Positions 18,792 to 26,746 of a DNA stretch of 64,000 nt are shown piece after piece; the first letter of the stretch is position 1; every line of letters starts with the position of its first letter. The DNA is taken from NCBI GenBank assembly GCA_021819725.1, contig JAKAQR010000003.1, forward strand, positions 83,053-147,052. Reading direction: 5' to 3'. The position numbers and the translations under genes were made by a program. Below the pieces are notes generated by a model that searched no databases, was not told the DNA's origin, and saw only the letters and a list, made by a program, of their open reading frames with translations. This DNA is from Actinomycetes bacterium (GTDB lineage: Bacteria > Actinomycetota > Acidimicrobiia > Acidimicrobiales > Acidimicrobiaceae).

Positions 18792-19184
18792 ATGGGAGAA
18801 GCCGACCCACAGAGGTCTCATCGGTCAAGCTTCGATGGTCCGTCACTGGATCTGCGCCTCCTGCGCGCACGTGTCCTGAGCGATCTGCGACGAGGGAGCC
18901 TTGGCCTTGTTGATGTGTGTGATGCGGATAGGCAACTCCTTGACGCTGCCGCTAGCTTTGGTGTTGTCTTACGCGATGCGTGTCCGGTCTGTGATCAGGA
19001 GACACTGCGTCACGTTGCGTACGGCTTTGGTAAAGGGCTGCCGGCCAGTGGCCAGGTGGTTGGCGGCCTGCTCAGTGATTCGTCGATGCTCGGGGTGAGC
19101 GATCTCAATGTATGCATCGTAGAGGTCTGTATGGCCTGCCGGTGGAACTTCCTGATCGAACGAAGGTTCAAGCGAACCAAATAG
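18792..19184 (+). CDS. DUF5318-type conserved actinobacterial protein
   Basis: A 130-residue protein with the DUF5318 pattern. 'GLVDVCDADRQLLDAAASFG' is followed by a Cys pair in 'ACPVCDQETLRHVAYGFGKG' and a second pair in 'NVCIVEVCMACRWNFL', which suggests a structural zinc site. Its function is unknown. In many actinobacteria it lies just upstream of rpsF, as here, which hints at a link with the ribosomal/replication block. The start at ATG 18792 is supported by the leaderless TATGGT box; the TTG at 18765 would add nine residues. Confidence 0.8.
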   Translation: MGEADPQRSHRSSFDGPSLDLRLLRARVLSDLRRGSLGLVDVCDADRQLLDAAASFGVVLRDACPVCDQETLRHVAYGFGKGLPASGQVVGGLLSDSSMLGVSDLNVCIVEVCMACRWNFLIERRFKRTK

Positions 19185-19374
19185 GGAAGCGGCGCGCCAA
19201 GGGTGCAGTGCAGCCGAACCTGAACCACTAGTCTGTCTTCGATCGATTCCTGTTGTAGGGGTCGTTGTATTGCTTTCCTGCTCCTTGCACCATCCTTTGG
19301 TGGTGTGGTCACTTGGCAGTGTTGTCATCTGACAGAGGAGTCCTGGTGAAGAGCCTGGTCCATAGGAGGTACCT

Positions 19375-19710
19375 TTGAGAACATATGAGCTAGCCCTGAT
19401 TACTGACTCCTCGCTTGAGGAGGCGGTTCGTGATGGTGTGACTGAACGAGTCGAGTCGATTATCACGACCGCTGGTGGGTCGATTGGCGAGAAGGCGACG
19501 TGGGGACGTCGGACCCTCATCTATCCCATCGCTCACCATCTTGAGGGATTCTATTCATTCCACCGGTTTCAAGCTGAACCGGCGACGGTTACGGAACTCG
19601 ATCGAGTTCTGTCGATCGCTGATGAGGTCCTCCGCTTCAAGATCGTCCGCCTTCCCGAGCGTGCGATAGAGTCAGGAAAGGCGCCGCTCCTCAAGGGAGC
19701 AGCGCGCTAA
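19375..19710 (+). CDS. rpsF: 30S ribosomal protein S6
   Basis: A 111-residue S6 protein with the typical N-terminus 'RTYELALITDSSLEEAV', the central 'WGRRTLIYPIAHHLEGFYSF' and the C-terminal 'RFKIVRLPERA'. In the 30S platform it pairs with S18, encoded two genes downstream. A TTG start at 19375 follows a strong AGGAGGT ribosome site. It is the first gene of rpsF-ssb-rpsR-rplI-dnaB, a conserved bacterial cluster. The 190-base leader upstream contains short stems such as CACCA-TCCTT-TGGTG and could hold an S6:S18 autoregulatory site, but I cannot confirm that motif. Confidence 0.96.
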   Translation: MRTYELALITDSSLEEAVRDGVTERVESIITTAGGSIGEKATWGRRTLIYPIAHHLEGFYSFHRFQAEPATVTELDRVLSIADEVLRFKIVRLPERAIESGKAPLLKGAAR

Positions 19711-19731
19711 GACACGAGGACAGGAGAAAAT

Positions 19732-20196
19732 ATGTCCGCCGGAAATACCGTTACCTTGATTGGCAATCTCACCAAGGAGCCAGAACTCCGTTTCACCTCG
19801 CAAGGTTTGGCCCAGACCACATTTTCTATCGCCGTCAACCGGCGTCGGATGAATCAGCAGACACAGGATTGGGAGGAGTCCACCTCCTTTTTTGAGGTAG
19901 TTTGCTGGCGTGAACTCGCTGAGAATGTGGCCGAGAGCCTCGAAAAGGGATCTCGTGCTGTGGTCACTGGTCGCCTTGAACAGCGGACATGGGAGACACC
20001 CGATGGTGATAAACGATCCAAGATACAGGTTATAGCCGATGAGGTTGGTCCTTCGCTGCGGTGGGCGACCGCCCAGGTGACCAAGGCAGATCGGCGCACC
20101 GGAGGCGCTGGCGATGGCGGTGGCCGTAACGCGGCCCAAGCGAGTGTGCCTGAGCCGTCGATTGGAAGTTTTAACTACGATGAGGAGCCGTTTTAA
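19732..20196 (+). CDS. ssb: Single-stranded DNA-binding protein
   Basis: A 154-residue SSB. The OB fold begins '[20 protein letters not shown]' and includes '[20 protein letters not shown]' and '[20 protein letters not shown]'. After a Gly-rich linker the tail ends in acidic residues, NYDEEPF, the conserved tip that recruits replication and repair proteins. It coats single strands at forks and sits between rpsF and rpsR in the usual order. The ATG at 19732 follows a GGAGAA ribosome site, 21 bases after rpsF. Confidence 0.96.
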   Translation: MSAGNTVTLIGNLTKEPELRFTSQGLAQTTFSIAVNRRRMNQQTQDWEESTSFFEVVCWRELAENVAESLEKGSRAVVTGRLEQRTWETPDGDKRSKIQVIADEVGPSLRWATAQVTKADRRTGGAGDGGGRNAAQASVPEPSIGSFNYDEEPF

Positions 20197-20198
20197 AA

Positions 20199-20609
20199 AT
20201 GGGTAAGAACGCGACGAAGAAGCGGCCGGTCCGCAAGGAGTCCGCTGATGCGCTCAAGAAATTTAAGAAAAAGCCATGTAGTTTTTGCCTGAGCAAGACT
20301 GAGTGGATCGACTATAAAGACGTCGAGTTGCTCCGTCGTTACATCAGCGATCGTGCCAAGATCCGCGCACGCCGAGTCACTGGCAACTGCACACAACACC
20401 AGGCCGAGGTGGCAAACGCCATCAAGGTGGCGCGCGAACTGGCCTTACTGCCATATCTTGCCCGGCCGACCAACGACCGGGAGCGCGGTCCTGGTGGCGG
20501 TGGCCGCGGCCGCAATACTGACCGTCGTGTCCGTAACGAGGATGTCGAAGACGTCGTCGATGTTGATGATGACACCCAAGAGGACGAGTCACAAGAGGAA
20601 GAGGAGTAG
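20199..20609 (+). CDS. rpsR: 30S ribosomal protein S18 with long acidic C-terminal extension
   Basis: A 136-residue S18. The core (about residues 1-90) carries '[20 protein letters not shown]', '[16 protein letters not shown]' and '[10 protein letters not shown]'. It is the zinc-type (C+) form, with ligands in CSFC (about residues 27-30) and CTQH (about 66-69). Unlike the usual 75-90-residue protein it continues with a Gly/Arg linker ([10 protein letters not shown]) and an acidic end ([16 protein letters not shown]). The extension is in frame, in an intact operon and not an annotation artefact. It starts two bases after ssb and ends two bases before rplI, so translation is probably coupled. 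Confidence 0.95.
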   Translation: MGKNATKKRPVRKESADALKKFKKKPCSFCLSKTEWIDYKDVELLRRYISDRAKIRARRVTGNCTQHQAEVANAIKVARELALLPYLARPTNDRERGPGGGGRGRNTDRRVRNEDVEDVVDVDDDTQEDESQEEEE

Positions 20610-20611
20610 GC

Positions 20612-21061
20612 ATGGAGCTCATTCTCCGTCAACCAATCACCGGTCTTGGCCGACGAGGTGATCATGTCAAGGTTGCTGATGGGTACGCCCGCAACTATCT
20701 GCTCCCTAAGGGGTTGGCCTTGGTGGCTACGCCAAAGGTAGCCCAGCAGGCAGAGTCGATGCGCAAAGCCTCCGCCGAGAAGCATCAGCGCGAACTTGAA
20801 GCTGCATCAGAGCTGGCTTCACAGTTGGTGGCCCTCGAGATCAGTGTTGCGAAACGATCCTCACGAGATGGTAAGCTTTTTGGGTCCGTCACGACCGGCG
20901 AGATCGCTGAAAAGGTGACAGAACTTTCGGGTGTCACCATCGATCGGCATCAGGTCAATATGTCGGAGCCAATCAAGACGACTGGGACCTTCTCCGTTCC
21001 GATCCGGCTGCATCCGGAGGTCGAAGTGGCGATCAACGTCGAAGTCATCGCCGAATCATAG
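20612..21061 (+). CDS. rplI: 50S ribosomal protein L9
   Basis: A 149-residue L9 of standard length. It has the N-terminal RNA-binding domain 'MELILRQPITGLGRRGDHVK' with 'VADGYARNYLLPKGLAL', a long central helix (about residues 45-80) and the C-terminal domain 'RDGKLFGSVTTGEIAEKV'. L9 protrudes from the L1 side of the 50S subunit and helps maintain reading frame. It begins two bases after rpsR and is followed 12 bases later by dnaB. Confidence 0.96.
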   Translation: MELILRQPITGLGRRGDHVKVADGYARNYLLPKGLALVATPKVAQQAESMRKASAEKHQRELEAASELASQLVALEISVAKRSSRDGKLFGSVTTGEIAEKVTELSGVTIDRHQVNMSEPIKTTGTFSVPIRLHPEVEVAINVEVIAES

Positions 21062-21073
21062 ACGAAGCATTCC

Positions 21074-22837
21074 ATGGCGGCGCGTGAGTCGAGAGCGATC
21101 AGTGAGACTCGGGTACCGCCACATAGCGTAGAGGCTGAGGACTCGCTCGTTGGCGCGATGCTGCTCTCGCGTGATGCGATTAGTGAAGCGGTTGAACTGG
21201 TCAAAGATGATGATTTCTTTCAGCCATCGTTGCGGCATATTTTTGGCGCTCTCTGGCAGTTGTACACCGCTGGGGATCCAACCGATGTCGTCTCTGTCTC
21301 CGATCAGCTTAAGCGTTCTGGGGTGCTCGACCAGGTGGGTGGGACCGAGAAGCTGTTACTCCTGCAGGCGTCGACGCCGGCTATCGCGAGCGCGGCGCGC
21401 TACGCCCAGATTGTGCGTGACTACTCACTTCTCCGCCGGCTAATCGCTGCGGCCACCGAGATCGCCGAACAGGCCTACGCATCGCCTAACGATGTCCAGG
21501 AGATCGTGGACTACGCTGAGGCACGTATTTTTGATGTTGCTAAAGGGAATAATACCGACAATGCGGTTGTCATCCGTGATGTCCTGTGGGAGGCACTCGA
21601 AGAGCTCGAGGAGCTCTACGCCCAAGGTGGGAACCAGACCAAGACGGCATCAACAGGGTTTCGGGATCTCGATGAGAAGCTCTCCGGGCTCCACCGGTCC
21701 AACCTGATCATCGTAGGTGCTCGTCCTGGCATGGGGAAGACCTCCTTTGCGCTGTCGATGGCGTCGAAGGTGGCGGAGAACTCGGAGGATCCGGTGTTGA
21801 TCTTCTCGCTCGAGATGAGTCGCATCGAGATCGGCCAACGTCTGCTGGCGGGCGAGGCGAGAGTCGACTCGATGAAGATTCGTAGCGGGCGTCTCGTCGA
21901 GCGGGAGTGGGACCGTATCTCGCACGCCGCTGGGCGGTTGGCGGAGCGCAAGATCTTTATCGATGATGACCCCAATATCACCGTGTTGGATATCCGAGCG
22001 CGATCGCGGCGGCTGAAGGCTAATGAGGGGCTCTCATTGGTGATGATCGACTACCTCCAGCTCATGTCGTCCAGAAAGAACGTGGAGTCGCGTCAGGTTG
22101 AGGTCTCAGAGATCTCACGAGGGCTTAAGCTCCTCGCTCGTGAGCTTGATGTGCCGGTGATTGCGCTCTCTCAGCTCTCTCGCAACTTGGAGAGTCGCTC
22201 GGATAAGCGGCCGTTGTTGGCCGATCTGCGGGAGTCAGGTTGTCTGGCGTGGGATACGCAAGTCCAGTTAGACGATGGCACCACCGAGACGATTGGGATG
22301 TTGTGGGCTAAAGGCACCCAACAGTTTGGATTGTTGTCAGCGACGCCAGGGGCTGCACCGTTGCGCTCGGTTGCCAAGCGAGTGGTTGCCACTGGGGTTA
22401 AACCGCTGATCCGGATTGAGTTCGATGACGGCACCCACCTCGATGCCACCGCAAATCATCCGCTCGCGACCCCGCAAGGATTTGTACGGGTCATGGCGCT
22501 GAAAGTCGGTGATCGAGTGATCGCTCTCGACGAGAGAACGGCCACGGTGACGAAGGTGATCATCGCTCTTGCACCGTTACCGCCAGAGTTGGTCTTCGAC
22601 ATCGAGGTGCTCGAGAGTCACTGTTTCTACGCGAACGGCGCCCTTGTGCATAACTCGCTGGAACAGGACGCAGATATCGTCATGTTCATCTATCGGGACG
22701 AGGCGTATCGACCGGACAGCCCTGACCGTGGTGTCGCTGAGATCATCATCGCAAAACACCGCAGCGGCCCTGTGGGGACGGTACATCTCGCCTTTATGGA
22801 GAACTGGGCGCTCTTCGCCGACATCGCCCAAGGGTAG
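21074..22837 (+). CDS. dnaB: Replicative DNA helicase DnaB carrying a mini-intein
   Basis: A 587-residue precursor. The N-terminal DnaB domain ('PPHSVEAEDSLVGAMLLSRD') is followed by the RecA-type motor with Walker A GARPGMGKT (about residues 216-224) and 'LVMIDYLQLMS'. Between 'LLADLRESG' and 'SLEQDADIVMF' a 138-residue intein is inserted (residues 390-527). Removing it leaves a normal 449-residue helicase. The hexameric motor unwinds DNA at the fork and is essential, so efficient splicing must occur. Last gene of the ribosomal cluster. The ATG at 21074 is 12 bases after the rplI stop. Confidence 0.96.
   Translation: MAARESRAISETRVPPHSVEAEDSLVGAMLLSRDAISEAVELVKDDDFFQPSLRHIFGALWQLYTAGDPTDVVSVSDQLKRSGVLDQVGGTEKLLLLQASTPAIASAARYAQIVRDYSLLRRLIAAATEIAEQAYASPNDVQEIVDYAEARIFDVAKGNNTDNAVVIRDVLWEALEELEELYAQGGNQTKTASTGFRDLDEKLSGLHRSNLIIVGARPGMGKTSFALSMASKVAENSEDPVLIFSLEMSRIEIGQRLLAGEARVDSMKIRSGRLVEREWDRISHAAGRLAERKIFIDDDPNITVLDIRARSRRLKANEGLSLVMIDYLQLMSSRKNVESRQVEVSEISRGLKLLARELDVPVIALSQLSRNLESRSDKRPLLADLRESGCLAWDTQVQLDDGTTETIGMLWAKGTQQFGLLSATPGAAPLRSVAKRVVATGVKPLIRIEFDDGTHLDATANHPLATPQGFVRVMALKVGDRVIALDERTATVTKVIIALAPLPPELVFDIEVLESHCFYANGALVHNSLEQDADIVMFIYRDEAYRPDSPDRGVAEIIIAKHRSGPVGTVHLAFMENWALFADIAQG
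22241..22654 (+). mobile_element. DnaB mini-intein (138 residues, no homing endonuclease)
   Basis: In-frame insertion inside dnaB. It starts with Cys1 (CLAWDTQVQLDDG, splicing block A), contains block B 'LDATANHPLATPQG' with the TxxH catalytic pair, and ends with block F/G 'HCFYANGALVHN' followed by Ser+1 of the C-extein. All residues needed for splicing are visible. The length is that of a bare Hint splicing domain, leaving no room for a LAGLIDADG endonuclease. The insertion point, after RESG and before SxEQD, is the one used by the Synechocystis DnaB intein. Confidence 0.93.
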
Positions 22838-22893
22838 ACGACCTAGTATCGCCATGGACTACGATACCGTAGTGTGCGACGTGCGTCGGTTGA

Positions 22894-23556
22894 TCAGTTG
22901 CAGGCCTGATGCTGGCCGATACGGTGCTGGTGATCATGTGTGGCACGCTCCATGGCGGGGTGCGGCGTGGTGCTCGGGGCCTCGTCTCTGTAGGGAATAG
23001 TGCTCAAGAGCTCGGAGAGTGAGTAGATGAGCAGAATGGCGAAGCCAAACTGAAAGAGCACCTCTCCAGGCATCAAGACGTTGATGCCGTTGTCGGGCAG
23101 AGAGAACATCGCCAAGAGGCCACCGACAAACTGGATGATGATCATGGCCCAGTTCAGCCCACTGTGGACGAAACGCAGCGTGATCCAGATCGAAAGGCCG
23201 AGCTGGACCAAGAAGAGGACAGCCCCAAGAGTCATGTGGGCCCAATTGAAAAAGGTATTCCAGGTGTAGGGGGTGAGCATGACGCCGGCCATCAGGATCC
23301 CGATCGCAAAAAAAGCTGCTCGTACGGTAGTCAACGGCTGTACCCCGCGAGGCAAGAGGTTGCCCAGGTGTACGATCAACCAAATGCAGATCAAGAAGCC
23401 GACCGCCAACGGGAAGAAGGTTGCAAGATGAACAAGGTAGTAACTGATGCCGTAGACGTTGACTTCGTAGGTTGGCAAGATGATGCCGTCGACCAGAAGG
23501 GCACCAAAGAGAGCGAGGTAGGCGGCCATCAGAACTTTGATCGCGTGTTCTCGCAT
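22894..23556 (-). CDS. Six-helix membrane protein, hypothetical
   Basis: A 220-residue integral membrane protein with about six hydrophobic helices, starting MREHAIKVLMAAYLALFGAL. Short polar loops carry 'LPTYEVNVYGISYYLVHLA' and 'LPDNGINVLMPGEVLFQFG'. The last 25 residues are a soluble His-rich tail. The ATG at 23556 follows an excellent ACAGGAGGT ribosome site; an in-frame extension to 23622 is rejected because it would cross the predicted promoter. I recognise no family, so its role is unknown. Its own TATAAT promoter with a dyad at the start point suggests dedicated regulation. Confidence 0.75.
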   Translation of the reverse strand: MREHAIKVLMAAYLALFGALLVDGIILPTYEVNVYGISYYLVHLATFFPLAVGFLICIWLIVHLGNLLPRGVQPLTTVRAAFFAIGILMAGVMLTPYTWNTFFNWAHMTLGAVLFLVQLGLSIWITLRFVHSGLNWAMIIIQFVGGLLAMFSLPDNGINVLMPGEVLFQFGFAILLIYSLSELLSTIPYRDEAPSTTPHPAMERATHDHQHRIGQHQACN

Positions 23557-23609
23557 CGTACCTCCTGTCCTTGGGTCTACAGCCCCATGTCCTCGGCCCT
23601 CGCATCTAA

Positions 23610-23630
23610 TTGTAATATACAACCATTATA
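23610..23630 (-). promoter_or_regulatory. TATAAT promoter with TTGTA-ATA-TACAA dyad
   Basis: On the minus strand a perfect TATAAT (23625-23630) lies 70 bases upstream of ATG 23556. A weak -35 (ATGACG) is about 18 bases further up. Directly downstream, at the expected start point, is a perfect 5-3-5 palindrome (23610-23622). Position and symmetry suggest a repressor site. Confidence 0.5.
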
Positions 23631-23769
23631 CCATAAGCAAGCGGCTGGCGTCATCTATGCGTAGTGAACGGGGTCGACTGGGGCACCTTGGAGACCCTGA
23701 GAACCGTCATGAGGCTATAACTTGGCCCCATGACGTCGCCCGCTAGACTGACCCTCCGGAGGATGCTAC

Positions 23770-24201
23770 TTGAGAGTCATTTGGGAGAGGTTGAGAACTG
23801 AGGATCGAGTCCTCTCGGTCTGCGTGGTAGCTATCGCGATCACCCTTTTTCTTCCGTGGCATACGTACGCGATTTTGAGCATGACTGGCACGACCGATGG
23901 CTTTCATAGTTGGGGATTGCTGACGGCGCTCGGTGTGCTGTTGCTCGCATTTGTGCTCACATCAGATGGCGAGTTCGTTGCTCGGCACACTCCTCGGATA
24001 TCGCTTGCTTCATGGAGGGTGATCGGGGCGGCGCTGATGTTCGGTGGGGCTGCGCTGTACTTGACGATCGGGCCTGGCTCCTATCACTCCACCGAGGTTC
24101 CGGTGGCATATGGACCATCCTACGGTGTCTACTTGGCGTTCTTAATAGGGTTGGCGGCGTTGTTGTTGACGTTTCGCCAGGGAAGGAAATCGATATCTTG
24201 A
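23770..24201 (+). CDS. Four-helix membrane protein, hypothetical
   Basis: A 143-residue protein with four hydrophobic helices, approximately residues 14-29, 50-64, 86-101 and 117-133. Loops contain 'LPWHTYAILSMTGTTDGFHS' and 'GPGSYHSTEVPVAYGPSYG'. The TTG start at 23770 follows GGAGGATG. The stop overlaps the TTG start of the lipoprotein gene by four bases (TTGA), so the two are almost certainly an operon and may act together at the membrane. No named family is recognised. Confidence 0.7.
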   Translation: MRVIWERLRTEDRVLSVCVVAIAITLFLPWHTYAILSMTGTTDGFHSWGLLTALGVLLLAFVLTSDGEFVARHTPRISLASWRVIGAALMFGGAALYLTIGPGSYHSTEVPVAYGPSYGVYLAFLIGLAALLLTFRQGRKSIS

Positions 24202-24905
24202 AGAAGTTGCTTCTAGTGATCCCCTTAGGGGGACTTTTGCTCGCTGCCTGCGGCTCGACCAGTACGAGCAATCCGGTGAGTGCTGGTGCGGCGACGTTGA
24301 CGAGTCAGGAGGTGCACTTCTGTTTCGTCACCCAGGCCACGAGTGGCGCTGATAGTACGCAGCTTCAGGGTTGTGGCGACCAGAACTACGACGCCCACCT
24401 CGCCTCGGCAAACTTGACGAGTTCGGTCAGTCTCTCTGGACAGAGCCAGAGCGAGAAGGTTGGGGTGGAGCGCATCGGCAAGACCGAGTGGGTCTATTTC
24501 AAGAAGAAGTGGTACGCCCAGAAGGAGCCATTCCCAGCATCATCACCGGGCTCGATCTCCTCGCTGCTGCGCGCTACGCCGAGTGTGAAGAAGGTTGCAG
24601 GCATCAAAGTCCTGGGGCAGTCGACCACCGGTTACCAGGGAGTCTTTACCGCCGCTGACTTCAAGGCGCATAAGAAGGCGCTTACTTCGTCGATGGCGAC
24701 CTCATTGACTGGTCTCAAGAGTGACACCTTCACCGCGTATGTGAACACCAAGGGCCAGGTTGTTCAGGTGAACCAGACGGAGTTGGTGACCTCGTCGAGC
24801 ACGAAGGTAACAGTTACCTCCACCGTTCAGTTCTCCCACTTTGGAGAGAAGGTAGCGATCAAAAAGCCGCCTGCGAACGAGATCTCAAAGGGTTCACCGA
24901 GCTAA
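24198..24905 (+). CDS. Secreted lipoprotein, hypothetical
   Basis: A 235-residue lipoprotein. The TTG at 24198 overlaps the previous stop and follows GGGAAGGAAAT. The signal peptide 'LKKLLLVIPLGGLLLAACGS' contains lipobox LAAC, giving Cys18 as the lipidated residue. The mature part has two further Cys ('HFCFVTQATSG' and 'LQGCGDQNYD') and a beta-rich pattern recalling LppX/LprG-like lipid-binding lipoproteins. That comparison is tentative. It is co-transcribed with the four-helix membrane protein and overlaps the convergent antiporter gene by 12 bases. Confidence 0.78.
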   Translation: MKKLLLVIPLGGLLLAACGSTSTSNPVSAGAATLTSQEVHFCFVTQATSGADSTQLQGCGDQNYDAHLASANLTSSVSLSGQSQSEKVGVERIGKTEWVYFKKKWYAQKEPFPASSPGSISSLLRATPSVKKVAGIKVLGQSTTGYQGVFTAADFKAHKKALTSSMATSLTGLKSDTFTAYVNTKGQVVQVNQTELVTSSSTKVTVTSTVQFSHFGEKVAIKKPPANEISKGSPS

Positions 24906-25967
24906 ACGATTGAGTCGTAGCGCAAGTCCTGAGACCAGTGTCGAGCCGAGGACGACGGCCATGAGAATGGCGTAGTCGGTGTTGGACAAGACAGCCGACT
25001 GCAAGAAGACGAGGGCCATAGCGATGGTGACCTCTCCTCTGGCGAGCATGCCTGCCCCTACGGCGATGCGCACGTGGAGGTCTCCTGGGGTGGCAACGCT
25101 AATGGCAAGACGAGAGATGAGCAGCGCGATCAGGATCAGACCTGCGGATAGGAGAACGTTGGCATGAACGAGCAGCGGTAATCGGATGTCGTAGCCCGCG
25201 ACCATGAAGAACATGGTTGGCAGTAGTCGCTCAAGGAGGGGTAACCAACGTCTGGCGGGTGCCCCCAGGCGAGCTGCGGTTTCGTGACCATCGAAGACGC
25301 CAAGCAGGGCAGCGGAGACGCCACAGATGACCCCACCGATCGTGAGCACCATCACTTTCGTGAAGAGTAAGGCAGTCGTCTTTGGCCGTATCAGGAGCAT
25401 GGCACCCACAATCGCAAGCGAGGCCGCCAAGGCGATGGTTGGGCTACTGGTCAGACCAAAGGTAGCCCCGGCTGCAAACAGTGGCGCAAGTACCAGGAGA
25501 GCGATGCCAAAGAAGTCGTCGGCGACGGCGGCGGAGATGATGATCGGATAACCACTGCCCTCACCGGTTCCATGGGGTCGCAGAAGCCGCGCCGCAATAC
25601 CTGCCGACGTGGGAATCGCGCTCAGGATGAGGGCAAGTTCGGTTAATCCAGCTGATCGTTGCCAAGCCAATAAGCCGAAGCCAAGAATGCCCAGCACGGT
25701 TGCGCCAATCGAGGCCAAGCCCAGCCCACGAGGGGTGAGTGGGCGGTGGCCAAGGTCGGAGAGCTCCACTCCAACACCAAAGAGGAGTGCGAAGAGACCG
25801 ACGTAGGCGACAATGCTGAGGCTCGTCGTATTCGCGTTGGCGCCAAGCGTGACGCGCAGGAGTGCTCCGACTGCGAGGAGCACCATGGGCTCAGGGATGC
25901 GAAGCCAGCGTTGTGGGATCGTGCCAATGGCGAGACCCACCAACACGATCATTACCGTCTCGCTCAC
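24894..25967 (-). CDS. CPA2-type cation:proton antiporter (Kef/NapA-like membrane domain)
   Basis: A 357-residue permease with ten or more helices. Family features are 'LLFGVGVELSDLGHRPLTPR' near residue 60, 'LILSAIPTSAGIAARLLRP' near 115, 'ISAAVADDFFGIALLVLAPL' near 145 with the conserved DD-type acidic pair, and 'GAGMLARGEVTIAMALVF' near 300. It exchanges Na+ or K+ for protons, which would suit an acidophile. No C-terminal TrkA-N/RCK regulatory domain is present. The start is GTG 25967; an ATG at 25952 is an alternative. The gene overlaps the convergent lipoprotein by 12 bases. Confidence 0.87.
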   Translation of the reverse strand: MSETVMIVLVGLAIGTIPQRWLRIPEPMVLLAVGALLRVTLGANANTTSLSIVAYVGLFALLFGVGVELSDLGHRPLTPRGLGLASIGATVLGILGFGLLAWQRSAGLTELALILSAIPTSAGIAARLLRPHGTGEGSGYPIIISAAVADDFFGIALLVLAPLFAAGATFGLTSSPTIALAASLAIVGAMLLIRPKTTALLFTKVMVLTIGGVICGVSAALLGVFDGHETAARLGAPARRWLPLLERLLPTMFFMVAGYDIRLPLLVHANVLLSAGLILIALLISRLAISVATPGDLHVRIAVGAGMLARGEVTIAMALVFLQSAVLSNTDYAILMAVVLGSTLVSGLALRLNRLAR

Positions 25968-26055
25968 CCGCCCCGGACCGCCTTCCCTTGGTGTCTACTG
26001 AGTGGTGAACTCCGCCGTCGTGACTGCGGAGGGCTTATTCCCCACTACTCCGGTT

Positions 26056-26061
26056 TAGCCT
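26056..26061 (+). promoter_or_regulatory. -10 box TAGCCT of a leaderless gene
   Basis: TAGCCT, then seven bases (AATAGGC), then ATG 26069. The same TTTAGCCTAAT core precedes the gene at 49870. Confidence 0.55.
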
Positions 26062-26068
26062 AATAGGC

Positions 26069-26746
26069 ATGCTGGTTGTGGGAAAGTTGTTGCGCGGTGT
26101 CGCAGTGGTGGGTGTGTTCGGGGTCGTTCTTTCGGCGTGTCACTTTTCGAATGGACAGTACGGGCCGGCCTCTGCCGGGGCGGCACTGGCGCCGACGAAT
26201 GGACCGGCTGGTGCCTCAGGCTCGGGAAATAGCGCGACGGCCAAGCTTCTCGGTGGTGGCCTTAGCGTACCGAAGACGGCGTCGACCTATGACGGAGCGG
26301 GATTCCCGATCCCGGACTATGGGCCGGTGAGCTATCACGGCTACGTCAATGGCGATCCAAGGTATCCCGCGACGATCGGGGTGAGGAACTCAGCCTACGG
26401 TCAGATCCTCACGACGCAGAGTGGATATACCCTCTACATCAGGTTGGGTGATGAGTTTCGGGCGAGCAAATGTTTTAAGATCTGCCTCGACGCTTTCCCT
26501 CCGGAGCTCACCAACGGCGCTCCACAGGCGGCCCCAGGTATCTTGGCCGCTGACCTCGGCGTCTTGACCGCGAACAACTCGTGGGAACAGGTCTCCTATG
26601 GAGGACGACCTCTTTATCGATATCGTCTCGATACCAAACCAGGCGAGATCAATGCTGAGGGAAAGGGAGGCATCTGGTACGTCGTGGGTGTTAACGGACT
26701 CCCGATCACGAAACCTCTTTCCCGAACCAGTGCGACCAAGAGCTAG
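26069..26746 (+). CDS. Lipoprotein with COG4315/Lipoprotein_15-type repeats
   Basis: A 225-residue lipoprotein. The signal peptide 'GVAVVGVFGVVLSACHF' has lipobox LSAC (Cys near residue 24), followed by a low-complexity Ala/Gly linker. The C-terminal 130 residues match the 'secreted repeat' family: 'GQILTTQSGYTLYIRLGDE', the Cys pair 'KCFKICLDAFPPELTNG', 'VSYGGRPLYRYRLDTKPGEI' and 'GKGGIWYVVGVNGLPI'. The function of this family is unknown; some members sit in electron-transfer or iron-oxidation loci. The ATG at 26069 is placed by its leaderless promoter. The stop overlaps the convergent Fe-S protein gene by four bases. Confidence 0.85.
   Translation: MLVVGKLLRGVAVVGVFGVVLSACHFSNGQYGPASAGAALAPTNGPAGASGSGNSATAKLLGGGLSVPKTASTYDGAGFPIPDYGPVSYHGYVNGDPRYPATIGVRNSAYGQILTTQSGYTLYIRLGDEFRASKCFKICLDAFPPELTNGAPQAAPGILAADLGVLTANNSWEQVSYGGRPLYRYRLDTKPGEINAEGKGGIWYVVGVNGLPITKPLSRTSATKS

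Noticed and set aside
19185..19374. S6:S18 autoregulatory RNA leader upstream of rpsF
   Set aside because: Short stems are present, but I could not place the conserved bulge motif, so it is not listed as a feature.
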